Below, piece by piece: positions 1 through 6,375 of a stretch of DNA of 16,175 nucleotides. A program made the translations under genes and the position numbers. The DNA lies in the NCBI GenBank assembly GCA_027084065.1, contig JALWLR010000153.1, positions 1 through 16,175 on the forward strand. The letters are read 5' to 3'. How positions within the stretch are numbered: the first letter of the stretch is position 1; each line of letters begins with the position of its first letter. Source of the DNA: Helicobacteraceae bacterium (lineage in GTDB: Bacteria; Campylobacterota; Campylobacteria; Campylobacterales; Sulfurimonadaceae). The notes beneath the pieces are model-generated. The model was not told the origin of the DNA. It ran no database searches and saw only the letters and a list, made by a program, of their open reading frames with translations.

Positions 1-805
1 CGTTGAGTGTGAAAAAAGCGCGATCAATTTGGGTAAAATCTTTACGAACGATTCTATGCTCGTACCAGAGTAAAACTCCACTGAGCAATACTGCAAGCCA
101 CCCGAAAAATCCCAAATGGGCACACCACGTAAAAAGTGCCCAAAAAAGGATGCTAAGTGTATGAAAGAGTGCGGAGATGAAGAGTGTCGCCTCAGCGCCG
201 TAACGTGAGGGAATGGAGTAAAGCCCCTCTTTTTTATCGAATTCGATGTCTTGCAAAGAGTAGAGTAGATCGAAGCCGGCAACCCAAAAAACGACACCCA
301 GACTCAGCAAAACACTCCAAGCCGGAATCTCAGCTAAAACGGCGACGACACCGGCAATAGGGGCAAGTCCGAGTGAGAGTCCCAAGATAATATGAGCAAG
401 CTCACTGAAGCGTTTGAAGTAGGAGTAGCTTGCCAAAATCGCCAGTATCGGAAAAGAGAGCCAAAATGCGAGTGAGTTGATCATCGCCGCGACTGCAACG
501 AAAACAAAAGCGTTTACGGCTATAAAAATGAGAATGCTCGTTGCATCGAGACGCCCATCAACATTGGGCCTTGAGGCGGTACGCGGGTTTTTTGCATCGA
601 TGTCGCGATCGGCGTAGCGGTTTACACCCATAGCGAAATTGCGCGCGCTCACTGCCGCAGCGACGCCAAGAAAGAGCAGTTTCCAACCAAACCATCCATT
701 TGCCGCAACGATCATCGCTATAAATATAAACGGCAGAGAAAATATGGAGTGAGAAAACATTACGAGTTCATTAAAGTCTTTGAGTTTTTGTTTCAGTCGT
801 TCCAC
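1..805 (-). CDS. mqnP: UbiA-family prenyltransferase, probably MqnP (menaquinone biosynthesis), 3' end cut by window
   Basis: Integral-membrane aromatic prenyltransferase. In Campylobacterota, which make menaquinone by the futalosine route, the UbiA-type enzyme is expected to attach the polyprenyl tail to the 1,4-dihydroxy-6-naphthoate ring (MqnP role); annotation pipelines often call it 4-hydroxybenzoate polyprenyltransferase. About 268 codons are visible and the stop lies off the left edge. The first Asp-rich motif is at residues 62-70 (NRYADRDID), followed by KNPRTASRP, and the second is the segment SLQDIEFDKKEG. These bind the Mg-diphosphate of the prenyl donor. Several hydrophobic helices flank them. 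The start is a GTG at 805, chosen because an in-frame TAG lies three codons upstream and the N-terminus (ERLKQKLKDFNELVMFSHSI) fits the family; no strong Shine-Dalgarno is visible. It is divergent from miaA. The UbiA family is certain; the MqnP substrate is inferred from the phylum. Confidence 0.88.
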   Translation of the reverse strand, partial: MERLKQKLKDFNELVMFSHSIFSLPFIFIAMIVAANGWFGWKLLFLGVAAAVSARNFAMGVNRYADRDIDAKNPRTASRPNVDGRLDATSILIFIAVNAFVFVAVAAMINSLAFWLSFPILAILASYSYFKRFSELAHIILGLSLGLAPIAGVVAVLAEIPAWSVLLSLGVVFWVAGFDLLYSLQDIEFDKKEGLYSIPSRYGAEATLFISALFHTLSILFWALFTWCAHLGFFGWLAVLLSGVLLWYEHRIVRKDFTQIDRAFFTLN

Positions 806-865
806 AGGCGCCTACATCTTCTATTTTTGAAGAGATTATAGCGAAAAAAGAGTATAATTGCGCTT
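806..865. promoter_or_regulatory. Divergent promoter pair for mqnP (-) and miaA (+)
   Basis: Two perfect TATAAT boxes lie back to back in the 60-base gap. The minus-strand box is at 840-835 (ATTATA on the plus strand) and predicts a start near 828 and a leader of about 22 bases for mqnP. The plus-strand box is at 853-858, followed by TTGCGC, and predicts a start at or within a base or two of the miaA ATG at 866. No clear -35 boxes are seen, as is usual for Campylobacterota sigma-70 promoters. With 12 bases between the boxes, one polymerase should hinder the other. Confidence 0.6.
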
Positions 866-1750
866 ATGAAAAAAGTAGCGATAATTGGTCCCACCGCTTC
901 GGGAAAAAGCGAACTTGCCATAGAGACGGCACTGTGTATGGATGCGTGGATTCTCTCTTTGGATTCTCTTGCCGTATTTAAAGAAGCCGACATCGTCTCT
1001 GCCAAACCATCAAAAGAGGAGCTCTTGAGAGTTCCCCACTTTGGTATTGACGAGCTTTATATCAATGAGTATTTCAGTGTGGATCTCTTTATCAAGCGTT
1101 ATAAAGAGGTTGAAAGCTTGGCAAAAGAGGCTGGAAAAAATCTTGTTATTGTCGGAGGAACGAGTTTTTATCTTAAAGTGCTGCTAGAGGGACTCTCTTT
1201 TGTGCCTTCGCCAAAAGTCTTACTCCAAAAGAAAATAGATGAGATGCTTAGGGATTTAGCGCAGACATATGCCTTTTTAAAAGAGAAAGATCCTCTCTAC
1301 ATGCAAAACATCGCACCGACGGATCGGTACCGAATAGAGAAGGCACTGAGTATTTTTTTAAGCACTCAAACAATCCCAAGCGAATGGTTTAAACAGCATC
1401 CTCCCACGCCTGTAGCAAGTGATGTCGAAATTTTCGACATAGCGGTAGAGCGATCGATTTTACGCCAAAGAATAGAAAAAAGAACGCAAAAAATGCTTCA
1501 AGAGGGGCTTATAGATGAGATCTCTTTTTTGGAGTGGAAGTACGGTAGAGCACCGGCACCCATGAAAGCCATAGGCATTGTCGAAACACTCTCGTATTTG
1601 GATGGAAAGTGTTCGAAAAAGGAGCTTCAAGAAGCCATTGTTACACATACGGCACAATTAGCGAAGCGTCAGCAAACATTCAATAAAAACCAGTTCCCCA
1701 CTCGTGTCGCTCTTCCGCTTGAAGCTTTGCGGAAGAGGTTGTGCTCTTAG
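866..1750 (+). CDS. miaA: tRNA dimethylallyltransferase MiaA
   Basis: Transfers a dimethylallyl group from DMAPP to N6 of A37 in tRNAs reading UNN codons, the first step towards ms2i6A. The protein has 294 residues, near the family norm of about 300. It starts with the P-loop GPTASGKS (residues 8-15), then the substrate segment SLDSLAVF with SAKPS in place of the usual GTAKP, the conserved VGGTSFYLKVLLEGLS, the KAIGIVETL motif and the tRNA-contact segment QLAKRQQTFNKNQF near the C-terminus. The SLDSL/SAKPS/RQxTFNK variants are those I recall for Campylobacter MiaA, so they are a phylum trait and not damage. The ATG at 866 has no Shine-Dalgarno and lies 7 bases after a TATAAT, so the mRNA is probably leaderless. 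The stop TAG overlaps the stop of the convergent outer-membrane protein gene. Confidence 0.95.
   Translation: MKKVAIIGPTASGKSELAIETALCMDAWILSLDSLAVFKEADIVSAKPSKEELLRVPHFGIDELYINEYFSVDLFIKRYKEVESLAKEAGKNLVIVGGTSFYLKVLLEGLSFVPSPKVLLQKKIDEMLRDLAQTYAFLKEKDPLYMQNIAPTDRYRIEKALSIFLSTQTIPSEWFKQHPPTPVASDVEIFDIAVERSILRQRIEKRTQKMLQEGLIDEISFLEWKYGRAPAPMKAIGIVETLSYLDGKCSKKELQEAIVTHTAQLAKRQQTFNKNQFPTRVALPLEALRKRLCS
1710..1737. repeat. 9-bp perfect inverted repeat at the 3' end of miaA
   Basis: CTCTTCCGC (1710-1718) and GCGGAAGAG (1729-1737) form a perfect 9-bp stem with a 10-base loop. It lies inside the last codons of miaA, just before the point where miaA and the convergent outer-membrane protein gene end on overlapping stops. 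There is no T-tract on either strand, so it is not a canonical intrinsic terminator. It may still act as a 3'-end stabiliser or pause element for the minus-strand or plus-strand transcript. This role is inference. Confidence 0.4.
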
Positions 1751-3450
1751 TAACGGTATCGAAGATAAAAACGAATATCCTGCGCTTTATCTACGTACAT
1801 TCCTTTATAGGCGGCAGGTAGATCGGAAATTTTCATAGAAGCGCCTGTACTTGAGCCGAAAAATCCGTTACTTCCGGTGTATTCGTAGTCAATGTAAGTA
1901 AAGCGAAGTTGAGCTGTAAGAATGTTATCTACAAGCGGCTCGGTAAAATAAACCTCATAGGCACTTCCCCGTGTTGCGACTTTGGAACCAATCATCGTGT
2001 CCTCCGCGTAGGTAATACTGCGCCAGTATTTACTTCCCCAGTTGTACTCTACACCCCATTTCCCCTCTTCTGATATGAGTGAAGGCATATTGAGCCCTGT
2101 CCAGACGGAGTAGCCTCGCGTATGTTCTCCGTAGTGGGGACTGGATGGGGCGTGGAACATATCTTTTCCTCTTTTTGGTGTACTTTTGCTCATTGCCCAG
2201 CTTACGAAAAAGATTGTATCGTCCAGATAGTCGCTTATCTCTTCACCTATGCCATCTGCTATGAAACTTGCCGTAAAGCTGTGCATATTCCCAACCGTCT
2301 CAAATCCTTGAAATTGGTTTTGCTCGGTAATTTTTGCATCGATGAGGTTTGCGGCATAGTAATACTGTGTCGTAAAAGTGTATTGGCCGTCGCTGTATGG
2401 CTCGAAAATAAAGCCGCCTAGATCGATGTTAGGCAGTGCGTTTGGATCGTCAGCATAAGGTGCGTTGAGGGCAGTTATTTGATTGTTTGCAGGATTTATG
2501 GCAAAAAATCTACTAGAAGCATTTGTCAAACCGCGTCCCGCACAAAATTTGATGTACATTCCTTGAACCCACTCGTCAAAACCGAACTTTGCACTAGCAC
2601 CGTCAAATTCGACATTGATGCTGTGCCCGTTTGGCGATGAGGCTTGATCGTCGTCACGAAAATTGATGAGATGCCCGTTTGTCGAAGGTCGCCGACCTAC
2701 GCTGAACGTCCATGAAACGGGAGTTCCTACAAATTCATTGTCATGATAGAAAAAATAGGCATTTTTAACACGTATTTCTCCCTCATACGGATTTTCGGCA
2801 ACGACCCAGTCGAAATCATCTAGTGGAGTGTACCCGCTAGTGGAGCGATGACCGAATGTTTTATAGTAGGCCAGCTGTCCTTTAAAGCTGAGCTTGTCCG
2901 TAGCCGCCCAGCTCATATTGAGCCAGAGTCTGTTGGCAAGAAGAGCATTGTTTTTTTGTGTTGAGCCGTCTCCCATCTTATAGCCAAGGTTATCGACGGA
3001 AAAGCGGTAGTCTACATTGAATTTAAGATGATTGTTTCCAGTCGCTTTTTCAAGCTCCTCGACACTTTCTTGTAAGTCGGCTATTGTTTCTTGAGGATCT
3101 TCCTCATCCTCGTCGTCTTCATCGTCGTCATCTTCATCTTCATCATTTTTGTTTACGCCTTCATCTTCCTCATCATTCGCTTTTGCATCGGTTGTGGTAT
3201 CATCCTCCTCCTCTTCTTCAGTTTCTTCATCCTCGGCTTCTTTGACCTCATTGTTGACAGAAGCTGAATTATCCAGCTTTTGCTCAAGCATTTTGTTTTT
3301 TTCTTGCAGTTCATTTACTTCTTGTTGAAGCTGTTGCATCTGTGTCTGCATTTTAATGAATTTTTCATACATCGTTTCTGCATGGAGTGAACTTCCGCTA
3401 AGAAGCATTGCTGCTGTTATACTTATAAATGAGAATGATCGTTTTTGCAT
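1747..3450 (-). CDS. DUF3373-like outer-membrane beta-barrel protein with acidic periplasmic linker
   Basis: A 567-residue secreted protein. Residues 1-24 are a signal peptide (KR, hydrophobic core, cleavage after SLHA). Residues 27-60 are a Q/E/L heptad coiled coil (KMQTQMQQLQQEVNELQEK). Residues 71-118 are an extreme Asp/Glu tract, about 34 of 48 acidic by hand count. A second short helix follows (121-136), then an aromatic-rich domain of alternating strands from about 141 to the end, closing on RFYLRYRY, the C-terminal aromatic signature of outer-membrane barrels. The block KFNVDYRFSVDN, then NALLANRLWLNMSW, resembles DUF3373 proteins common in Sulfurimonas and Sulfurovum relatives; that assignment is from memory. 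The substrate is unknown; a porin or adhesive surface role is possible. The ATG has AAAGG 9 bases upstream. The gene is convergent with miaA and stops overlap. Confidence 0.8.
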   Translation of the reverse strand: MQKRSFSFISITAAMLLSGSSLHAETMYEKFIKMQTQMQQLQQEVNELQEKNKMLEQKLDNSASVNNEVKEAEDEETEEEEEDDTTTDAKANDEEDEGVNKNDEDEDDDDEDDEDEEDPQETIADLQESVEELEKATGNNHLKFNVDYRFSVDNLGYKMGDGSTQKNNALLANRLWLNMSWAATDKLSFKGQLAYYKTFGHRSTSGYTPLDDFDWVVAENPYEGEIRVKNAYFFYHDNEFVGTPVSWTFSVGRRPSTNGHLINFRDDDQASSPNGHSINVEFDGASAKFGFDEWVQGMYIKFCAGRGLTNASSRFFAINPANNQITALNAPYADDPNALPNIDLGGFIFEPYSDGQYTFTTQYYYAANLIDAKITEQNQFQGFETVGNMHSFTASFIADGIGEEISDYLDDTIFFVSWAMSKSTPKRGKDMFHAPSSPHYGEHTRGYSVWTGLNMPSLISEEGKWGVEYNWGSKYWRSITYAEDTMIGSKVATRGSAYEVYFTEPLVDNILTAQLRFTYIDYEYTGSNGFFGSSTGASMKISDLPAAYKGMYVDKAQDIRFYLRYRY

Positions 3451-3651
3451 AACCGTCTGCCTTTGTGATTTTCTTGTAATATTATCGCTTATAATACTAC
3501 ACTTACATTGAAAGTTTTTTTAAACTAGCATTATATTTTCTTATAATAATATTCTAACCTGACAAATAAAACAAATAAAGCGAAAATTAAAAGAGGAATG
3601 GGTATAATTGCGGGATTTTTCCTTTTGGCATGCTCTATAAGGAAACAGTCT
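3451..3651. promoter_or_regulatory. AT-rich intergenic region with promoters for the outer-membrane protein gene (-) and rpsB (+)
   Basis: No long gene is present between 3451 and 3772; the region is very AT-rich. On the plus strand, perfect TATAAT boxes occur at 3490-3495, 3542-3547 and 3603-3608, all pointing to rpsB. The last is followed by TGCG, the same ten-base string (TATAATTGCG) as at miaA, and is the best promoter, with a start predicted near 3615. On the minus strand a TATAAT at 3535-3530 could drive the outer-membrane protein gene with a leader of about 70 bases; another weak box is TATTAT at 3496-3491. AAAGG at 3464-3460 is that gene's Shine-Dalgarno. Which boxes are used cannot be told by eye. 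Confidence 0.5.
3618..3645 (+). promoter_or_regulatory. Predicted Shine-Dalgarno-sequestering hairpin at the 5' end of the rpsB leader
   Basis: TTTCCTT (3618-3624) pairs perfectly with AAGGAAA (3639-3645) around a 14-base loop that contains GCATGC. The 3' arm contains the Shine-Dalgarno of the 27-codon leader ORF. The identical AAGGAAA recurs at 3761-3767 as the Shine-Dalgarno of rpsB, so the 5' arm could pair with either one. The pairing with rpsB can extend to AAGGAAAGA with one G-U. Pairing is seen in the sequence; a switch is inferred. Confidence 0.4.
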
Positions 3652-3735
3652 ATGGCAATTGTCAAACAATCGGTGCGAAACGTCCTTTGTCGGCGTATTC
3701 GTTATGACGATGCCGAAAAACCGATACAATATTAA
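3652..3735 (+). CDS. Putative 27-residue leader ORF upstream of rpsB
   Basis: A short open frame with ATG at 3652, an excellent Shine-Dalgarno (AAGGAA at 3639-3644, 7 bases before the ATG) and a TAA at 3733-3735. The peptide begins MAIVKQSVRNVLCRRIRY and ends DDAEKPIQY; the first 18 residues are clearly basic. I do not recognise it as a known protein. It ends 37 bases before the rpsB ATG and is in a different frame. A 7-bp hairpin (TCGGCGT 3690-3696 with ATGCCGA 3710-3716, a G-T wobble allowed, and an inner CGT/ACG stem) lies within it. It could be a regulatory leader peptide, a real small protein, or a chance ORF in a structured leader. Lack of any homology information keeps confidence moderate. 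Confidence 0.4.
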   Translation: MAIVKQSVRNVLCRRIRYDDAEKPIQY

Positions 3736-3772
3736 AAAAAAGCGCCAAGAGAGCGTATACAAGGAAAGACTT

Positions 3773-4588
3773 ATGGTAACAATGAAAGACCTACTCGAAT
3801 GCGGTGTACACTTCGGACACCAGACTAGAAGATGGAATCCGAAAATGAAAAAATTCATCTTCGGTGTTAGAAAGAATATCTATATAATAGATCTTCAAAA
3901 AACACTTCGCTATTTTAGAAAAACTTACCAAATCGTTGTCGATGCAGCTGCAGAAGGCAAGACGATTCTTTTCGTCGGTACAAAAAAACAGGCAAGAAAT
4001 TCCATCAGAGAGGCGGCAGAGTCTTGCGGTATGCCATATGTAGACAACAGATGGCTTGGCGGTATGCTGACTAACTTCCAGACAATTCAAAAGTCTATTC
4101 GCAAACTTGAAGCGATCAAGCAAATGGAAGAAAACGGTCAAATCAATCTTCTTACAAAAAAAGAGGCATTGATGCTTCTTAGAAAGAAAGAGAAACTAGA
4201 AAGCTATTTCGGCGGTATCAAAGAGATGAAAAATCTTCCTGATATGCTTTTCATTATTGATGCAGTTAAAGAGCATACGGCAGTTCTTGAAGCAAGACGT
4301 CTTGGTATTCCTGTTATCGCTCCACTAGATACCAACTGTGACCCTGATCTTATCGACTATCCAATTCCGGGGAACGATGATGCTATCAGAAGTATTCAGC
4401 TTTTCTGTAAAGAGATCGCCGCTGCTATCAATGAAGGAAAAGCGCTTCGTGACGGTCAAGAAGAGGTAAGCGAAGAAGAGATGACGCAAAACGAAGAGCA
4501 AAATAGCGAAGCGGCACTTGAAAACAAGACTGAAGCAAACGCAGAAGAGACACAAGCACCGGCTGAAACTTCAAAAGAGGAGGCGTAA
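3773..4588 (+). CDS. rpsB: 30S ribosomal protein S2
   Basis: Small-subunit protein S2, needed for late 30S assembly and docking of S1. The 271-residue product begins MVTMKDLLECGVHFGHQTRRW, the classic S2 N-terminus, followed by KKFIFGVRKNIYIIDL, the segment GTKKQARNSIREAA, RWLGGMLTNF and the signature PVIAPLDTNCDPDLIDYPIPGNDDAIRS. The last 45 or so residues are an acidic, low-complexity tail typical of this phylum. The start is set at 3773 because AAGGAAAG sits 5-7 bases upstream and the family N-terminus begins there. An in-frame TTG at 3659 would add 38 residues of no S2 character and has no Shine-Dalgarno. It is co-transcribed with tsf, whose ATG follows the stop after two bases. Confidence 0.98.
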   Translation: MVTMKDLLECGVHFGHQTRRWNPKMKKFIFGVRKNIYIIDLQKTLRYFRKTYQIVVDAAAEGKTILFVGTKKQARNSIREAAESCGMPYVDNRWLGGMLTNFQTIQKSIRKLEAIKQMEENGQINLLTKKEALMLLRKKEKLESYFGGIKEMKNLPDMLFIIDAVKEHTAVLEARRLGIPVIAPLDTNCDPDLIDYPIPGNDDAIRSIQLFCKEIAAAINEGKALRDGQEEVSEEEMTQNEEQNSEAALENKTEANAEETQAPAETSKEEA

Positions 4589-4590
4589 AT

Positions 4591-5640
4591 ATGGCAGCAG
4601 TAACAGCAGCAATGGTCAAGGAGCTAAGACAAGCAACCGATGCTCCTATGATGGACTGTAAAAAAGCTCTTGTCGAATCTGACGGAGATATGGAAAAAGC
4701 CAAAGAGTGGCTCAAAGAGCGCGGTATGGCAAAAGCTGCGAAAAAAGCGGACAGAGTCGCAGCAGAAGGTTTAGTTGGATTCAGACTTGAAGATGACAAA
4801 GGCGTTATAGTCGAAATCAACTCTGAAACGGATTTTGTTGCAAAAAATGATGCTTTTCAAGAGCTTGTCAAAAAGACAACTGACTATATTTTTGAAAATG
4901 AGCCTGCAAGTGTTGAAGAGGTCATGGAGAGTGACTTTGGAAAAGAGTTCCTTGAAGCTGTAGCGAAAATCGGTGAAAAAATCGAGCTTAGAAGATTTTT
5001 CATCATGAAAGCTGAAGATGCTACGGAAGCTATCAACGGTTATATTCACTCTAACAAACGTATTGCGGTACTTGTTAAGGCTAAAGCAGACTCTGTAGAA
5101 GTCGCGGAAAAAATCAAGCCTTTCTTGAAAAATGTTGCAATGCACATCAGTGCTATGAAACCAAGAGTGCTTTCATTTAACGACTTTGACCTTGAATTTG
5201 TCGAAAGTGAAACACAAGGTCGTATAGAGGCTATTAAAAAAGAGAATGAAGAAAGAGCTAGACTCGGTAAACCTCTTATAAACGTTCCTCAATTCGTTTC
5301 ACGTCTTCAGTTGACTGAAGAGATACTTGCAGAAGCGGAAAAAAGAATCAAAGAGGAATTGCTTGCCGAAGGAAAACCTGAAAAGATTCTTGATAAAATC
5401 GTTCCGGGGAAAATTACAAGATTCATTCTTGACAATACGACACTTGATCAAGAACTTGCACTTCTTAACCAGCAATTCGTTCTCAATGACAAGCTTTCTG
5501 TAGCGGAAGCGATAGAAGAAGAGGCGAAAAAATTGGGTGGAAACGTAGAACTTGTAGAGTTTGTTCGTCTAGAAGTCGGTGAAGGTATTGAGAAAAAAGA
5601 GGATGATTTCGCAGCGGAAGTTGCTGCTCAAATGAGCTAA
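4591..5640 (+). CDS. tsf: Elongation factor Ts
   Basis: Guanine-nucleotide exchange factor that regenerates EF-Tu-GTP. The protein has 349 residues, longer than the roughly 280 of enterobacteria but close to the long form known in Campylobacter. Residues 1-55 are the UBA-like N-terminal domain (VKELRQATDAPMMDCKKAL). The EF-Tu contact motif NSETDFVAKND is at about 77-87, followed by two EF-Ts core repeats. The second contains the usual AMHISAMKPRVLSF segment and a later VGEGIEKKEDDFAAEV end. The AGGAGG-like string in AAAAGAGGAGGCG just upstream lies within the end of rpsB and serves as its Shine-Dalgarno, so the two genes are translationally linked. A strong terminator follows. Confidence 0.98.
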   Translation: MAAVTAAMVKELRQATDAPMMDCKKALVESDGDMEKAKEWLKERGMAKAAKKADRVAAEGLVGFRLEDDKGVIVEINSETDFVAKNDAFQELVKKTTDYIFENEPASVEEVMESDFGKEFLEAVAKIGEKIELRRFFIMKAEDATEAINGYIHSNKRIAVLVKAKADSVEVAEKIKPFLKNVAMHISAMKPRVLSFNDFDLEFVESETQGRIEAIKKENEERARLGKPLINVPQFVSRLQLTEEILAEAEKRIKEELLAEGKPEKILDKIVPGKITRFILDNTTLDQELALLNQQFVLNDKLSVAEAIEEEAKKLGGNVELVEFVRLEVGEGIEKKEDDFAAEVAAQMS

Positions 5641-5667
5641 ACTCTTCAATAATCTCTACTCCTTTTT

Positions 5668-5696
5668 GGAGCTCTTGTTTAAGAGCTCCTTTTTTT
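5668..5696 (+). terminator. Intrinsic terminator of the rpsB-tsf operon
   Basis: GGAGCTCTT (5668-5676), loop GTTT, AAGAGCTCC (5681-5689) form a perfect 9-bp stem directly followed by seven T residues. This is the only textbook rho-independent terminator in the window and separates rpsB-tsf from the following ABC-fliR unit. Confidence 0.93.
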
Positions 5697-5718
5697 CCTC
5701 CTTTTTATCTTTTTACAC

Positions 5719-5730
5719 TATAATCTTTCT
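5719..5730 (+). promoter_or_regulatory. Promoter of the ABC-fliR unit
   Basis: TATAAT at 5719-5724 lies 6 bases before the ATG at 5731, downstream of the tsf terminator and a T-rich stretch. No Shine-Dalgarno is present before the ATG (CTTTCT only). The predicted start falls at or next to the ATG, giving a leaderless mRNA. Confidence 0.55.
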
Positions 5731-6375
5731 ATGAAACTTTTAGAAGCTAAGCACATTTCACACCATTTTGATTATCCCCTTTTTTATGATGTTTCTTTGA
5801 CGCTGCATGCAAGAGAATCAATAGCTGTTATTGGTAAAAGCGGCAGCGGAAAGTCTACACTGCTCAATATATTTTCTACACTTTTAAAGCCGGATGAGGG
5901 GAGTGTACATCTTTTTGGCAAAGATGTTTCATCTATGACTCAAGCAGAACTAACACGCATAAAACGTAAAGAGCTCGGTATAGTCTTTCAGTCACACTAT
6001 CTTTTCAAAGGTTTTAGTGCATTTGAAAATTTGGAAGTTGCCGCTATATTGGCAGAAGAGAGTATAGATGAAGCATTGCTTGAGAAGCTGGATATAAAGG
6101 AGTGTATGCCCCAAAAGGTAACGGAACTCTCAGGCGGACAGCAGCAGCGTGTCTCCATTGCACGTGTCCTTACAAAAAAACCCACTATCATTTTTGCAGA
6201 CGAACCTACTGGAAATCTCGATAAAGAGACGGCACATGTAGTTATGGATCTTTTTTTTGAGTATTTGGAGGAGAGAGAAGCAGGAATGATGCTAGTTACT
6301 CACGATGAAGAGCTAGCACACAGATGCATGCATGTTTATAAACTTCAGGACAAAAAGCTACTTAAGGTAAAGTAA
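5731..6375 (+). CDS. ABC transporter ATP-binding protein, LolD/FtsE/MacB type
   Basis: Cytoplasmic ATPase subunit of 214 residues. Walker A is GKSGSGKST at 35-43, the Q-loop Q87, the signature LSGGQQQR at 133-140, Walker B IIFADE at 153-158 followed by PTGNLD, and the H-loop His at 191 in VTHDE. The PTGNLD D-loop and the SGGQQQRVSIAR string place it with the LolD/FtsE/MacB group, which power envelope processes rather than bulk solute import. No membrane partner is adjacent, so the substrate cannot be named. The orthologue at the same place in Campylobacter jejuni (Cj1180c, from memory) is likewise a lone ATPase. The stop TAA directly abuts the fliR ATG, so the two are translationally coupled. 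Confidence 0.9.
   Translation: MKLLEAKHISHHFDYPLFYDVSLTLHARESIAVIGKSGSGKSTLLNIFSTLLKPDEGSVHLFGKDVSSMTQAELTRIKRKELGIVFQSHYLFKGFSAFENLEVAAILAEESIDEALLEKLDIKECMPQKVTELSGGQQQRVSIARVLTKKPTIIFADEPTGNLDKETAHVVMDLFFEYLEEREAGMMLVTHDEELAHRCMHVYKLQDKKLLKVK

Noticed and set aside
2122..2421. 99-residue plus-strand open frame inside the outer-membrane protein gene.
   Set aside because: Antisense to a clear signal-peptide plus barrel protein; no promoter or Shine-Dalgarno and no recognisable domain.
3659..3772. In-frame upstream extension of rpsB from a TTG at 3659 (38 extra residues).
   Set aside because: No Shine-Dalgarno before it, no S2-like sequence, and a family-typical N-terminus with a good ribosome site begins at 3773.
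5659..5671. CTCC-TTTTT-GGAG as an antiterminator competing with the tsf terminator.
   Set aside because: Four base pairs cannot compete with the perfect 9-bp terminator stem.
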